This document shows, one piece after another, positions 12,563-12,957 of a DNA stretch of 12,957 bases. A program made the translations under genes and the position numbers. Positions within the stretch are counted from its first letter, which is position 1. Every line of letters begins with the position of its first letter. Source of the DNA: Pseudomonadota bacterium (GTDB taxonomy: Bacteria > Pseudomonadota > Alphaproteobacteria > Rhizobiales > Kaistiaceae); assembly GCA_023392225.1 (NCBI GenBank), contig JAEVZM010000049.1, positions 1 to 12,957 on the forward strand. Direction: 5' to 3'. A model generated the notes under the pieces. That model did not search any database. It was not told where the DNA came from and saw only the letters and a program-made list of their open reading frames with translations.

Positions 12563-12957
12563 GTCTCATTGAAGCCGTCACCTATGCCGGCGAGCGATTT
12601 CCCTGGCCCGATGCGCTGACCCGCGCCGCGATCGCGCGCATGGTCGGTCGAACCGGCAGACGGCTCCCAACCGAAAGCGCGGATACGGATCGCCGCTTTG
12701 CGGAAGACATGGCCGCGTACCCGATCGCGATGCACACGGACGCTGCCAATCAGCAGCACTACGAGGTTCCCGCGGCATTCTTCGCCAAGGTTCTCGGCCC
12801 TCAGCGGAAATACTCCTGCTGCTTCTATGAGAACGAGACCGACAGTCTGGCCGAGGCGGAGGAAACGGCACTCAGGCTGACCGCCGAGCATGCCGACCTA
12901 GGTGACGGCCAGCGTATCCTGGAGCTCGGCTGTGGCTGGGGGTCCCTGTCTCTGTGG
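12559..12957 (+). CDS. Cyclopropane-fatty-acyl-phospholipid synthase family SAM methyltransferase (second copy, truncated by window end)
   Basis: The gene starts at the ATG overlapping the DUF1295 stop and runs off the window after 133 codons with no stop. QQHYEVPAAFFAKVLGPQRK (65-84) and YSCCFYENETDSLAEAEE (85-102) are typical of the CFA methyltransferase domain entrance, and motif I, ILELGCGWGSLSLW, occupies 120-133 at the very edge. The methyltransferase domain begins early (about residue 60), whereas motif I of the first copy is at about 194. This is therefore a shorter architecture lacking most of the N-terminal lipid-binding domain, and the two copies are not simple duplicates. As part of the sigma-factor operon it should be co-induced with the leftward copy. 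Catalytic residues beyond motif I lie outside the window. Confidence 0.9.
   Translation, partial: MSLIEAVTYAGERFPWPDALTRAAIARMVGRTGRRLPTESADTDRRFAEDMAAYPIAMHTDAANQQHYEVPAAFFAKVLGPQRKYSCCFYENETDSLAEAEETALRLTAEHADLGDGQRILELGCGWGSLSLW

Noticed and set aside
1..12957. Search for CRISPR arrays, tRNA/rRNA genes, insertion sequences and attachment sites
   Set aside because: Nothing recognisable was seen by eye on either strand; nearly all the DNA is accounted for by coding genes and short intergenic regions.

Overview
The window is GC-rich and densely coded. Codon use, start-stop overlaps and gene families point to an alphaproteobacterium, possibly in or near the Hyphomicrobiales or Rhodobacterales; the species cannot be named from the sequence. 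It holds two unrelated functional blocks joined by a fasciclin-domain gene.

Block 1 (1-5035, + strand) is the downstream part of a catabolic operon. It has two Dpp/Opp-type ABC permeases, two Dpp/Opp-type ATPases and an enolase-superfamily acid-sugar dehydratase. The genes overlap one another (11 bp, then three ATGA overlaps), so they should be co-transcribed and translationally coupled. The substrate-binding protein is not in the window. The layout suggests import of an oligopeptide-like or sugar-acid/glycoside compound, followed by dehydration of a sugar acid.

Block 2 (about 5287-12957) looks like a sigma-E/ChrR stress regulon. At its centre is a divergent control region (9452-9681) with a perfect 28-bp palindrome whose arms each contain a TGATCC -35 element, facing opposite ways. 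Each is followed, 16 bp later, by a CGTA(T/G)T -10-like element. Leftward lie an FAD-dependent oxidoreductase, a DUF1365 protein and a cyclopropane-fatty-acid-synthase (CFA)-like methyltransferase. Rightward lie an ECF sigma factor, its zinc-dependent ChrR anti-sigma factor (all eight zinc ligands at the positions I recall for Rhodobacter sphaeroides ChrR), an alpha/beta hydrolase, a DUF1295 membrane reductase-like protein and a second CFA-like methyltransferase cut by the window edge. A third copy of the same promoter pattern (TGATCC-N16-CGTATC) sits just upstream of the secreted fasciclin-domain gene, which ties that gene to the same regulator.

In Rhodobacter, sigma-E/ChrR responds to singlet oxygen and organic hydroperoxides, and CFA-like methylases there help build methylated and furan fatty acids. 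I infer that block 2 senses oxidative or photo-oxidative damage and remodels membrane acyl chains in response. The actual lipid product is unknown and is the main open question here.

Between the blocks, about 35 codons on the minus strand (5906-6010) look like the decayed N-terminus of an NAD-dependent epimerase/reductase. A perfect 11-bp GC-rich hairpin (5855-5881) lies just after the fasciclin gene. I saw no tRNA, rRNA, insertion sequence, CRISPR array or attachment site.
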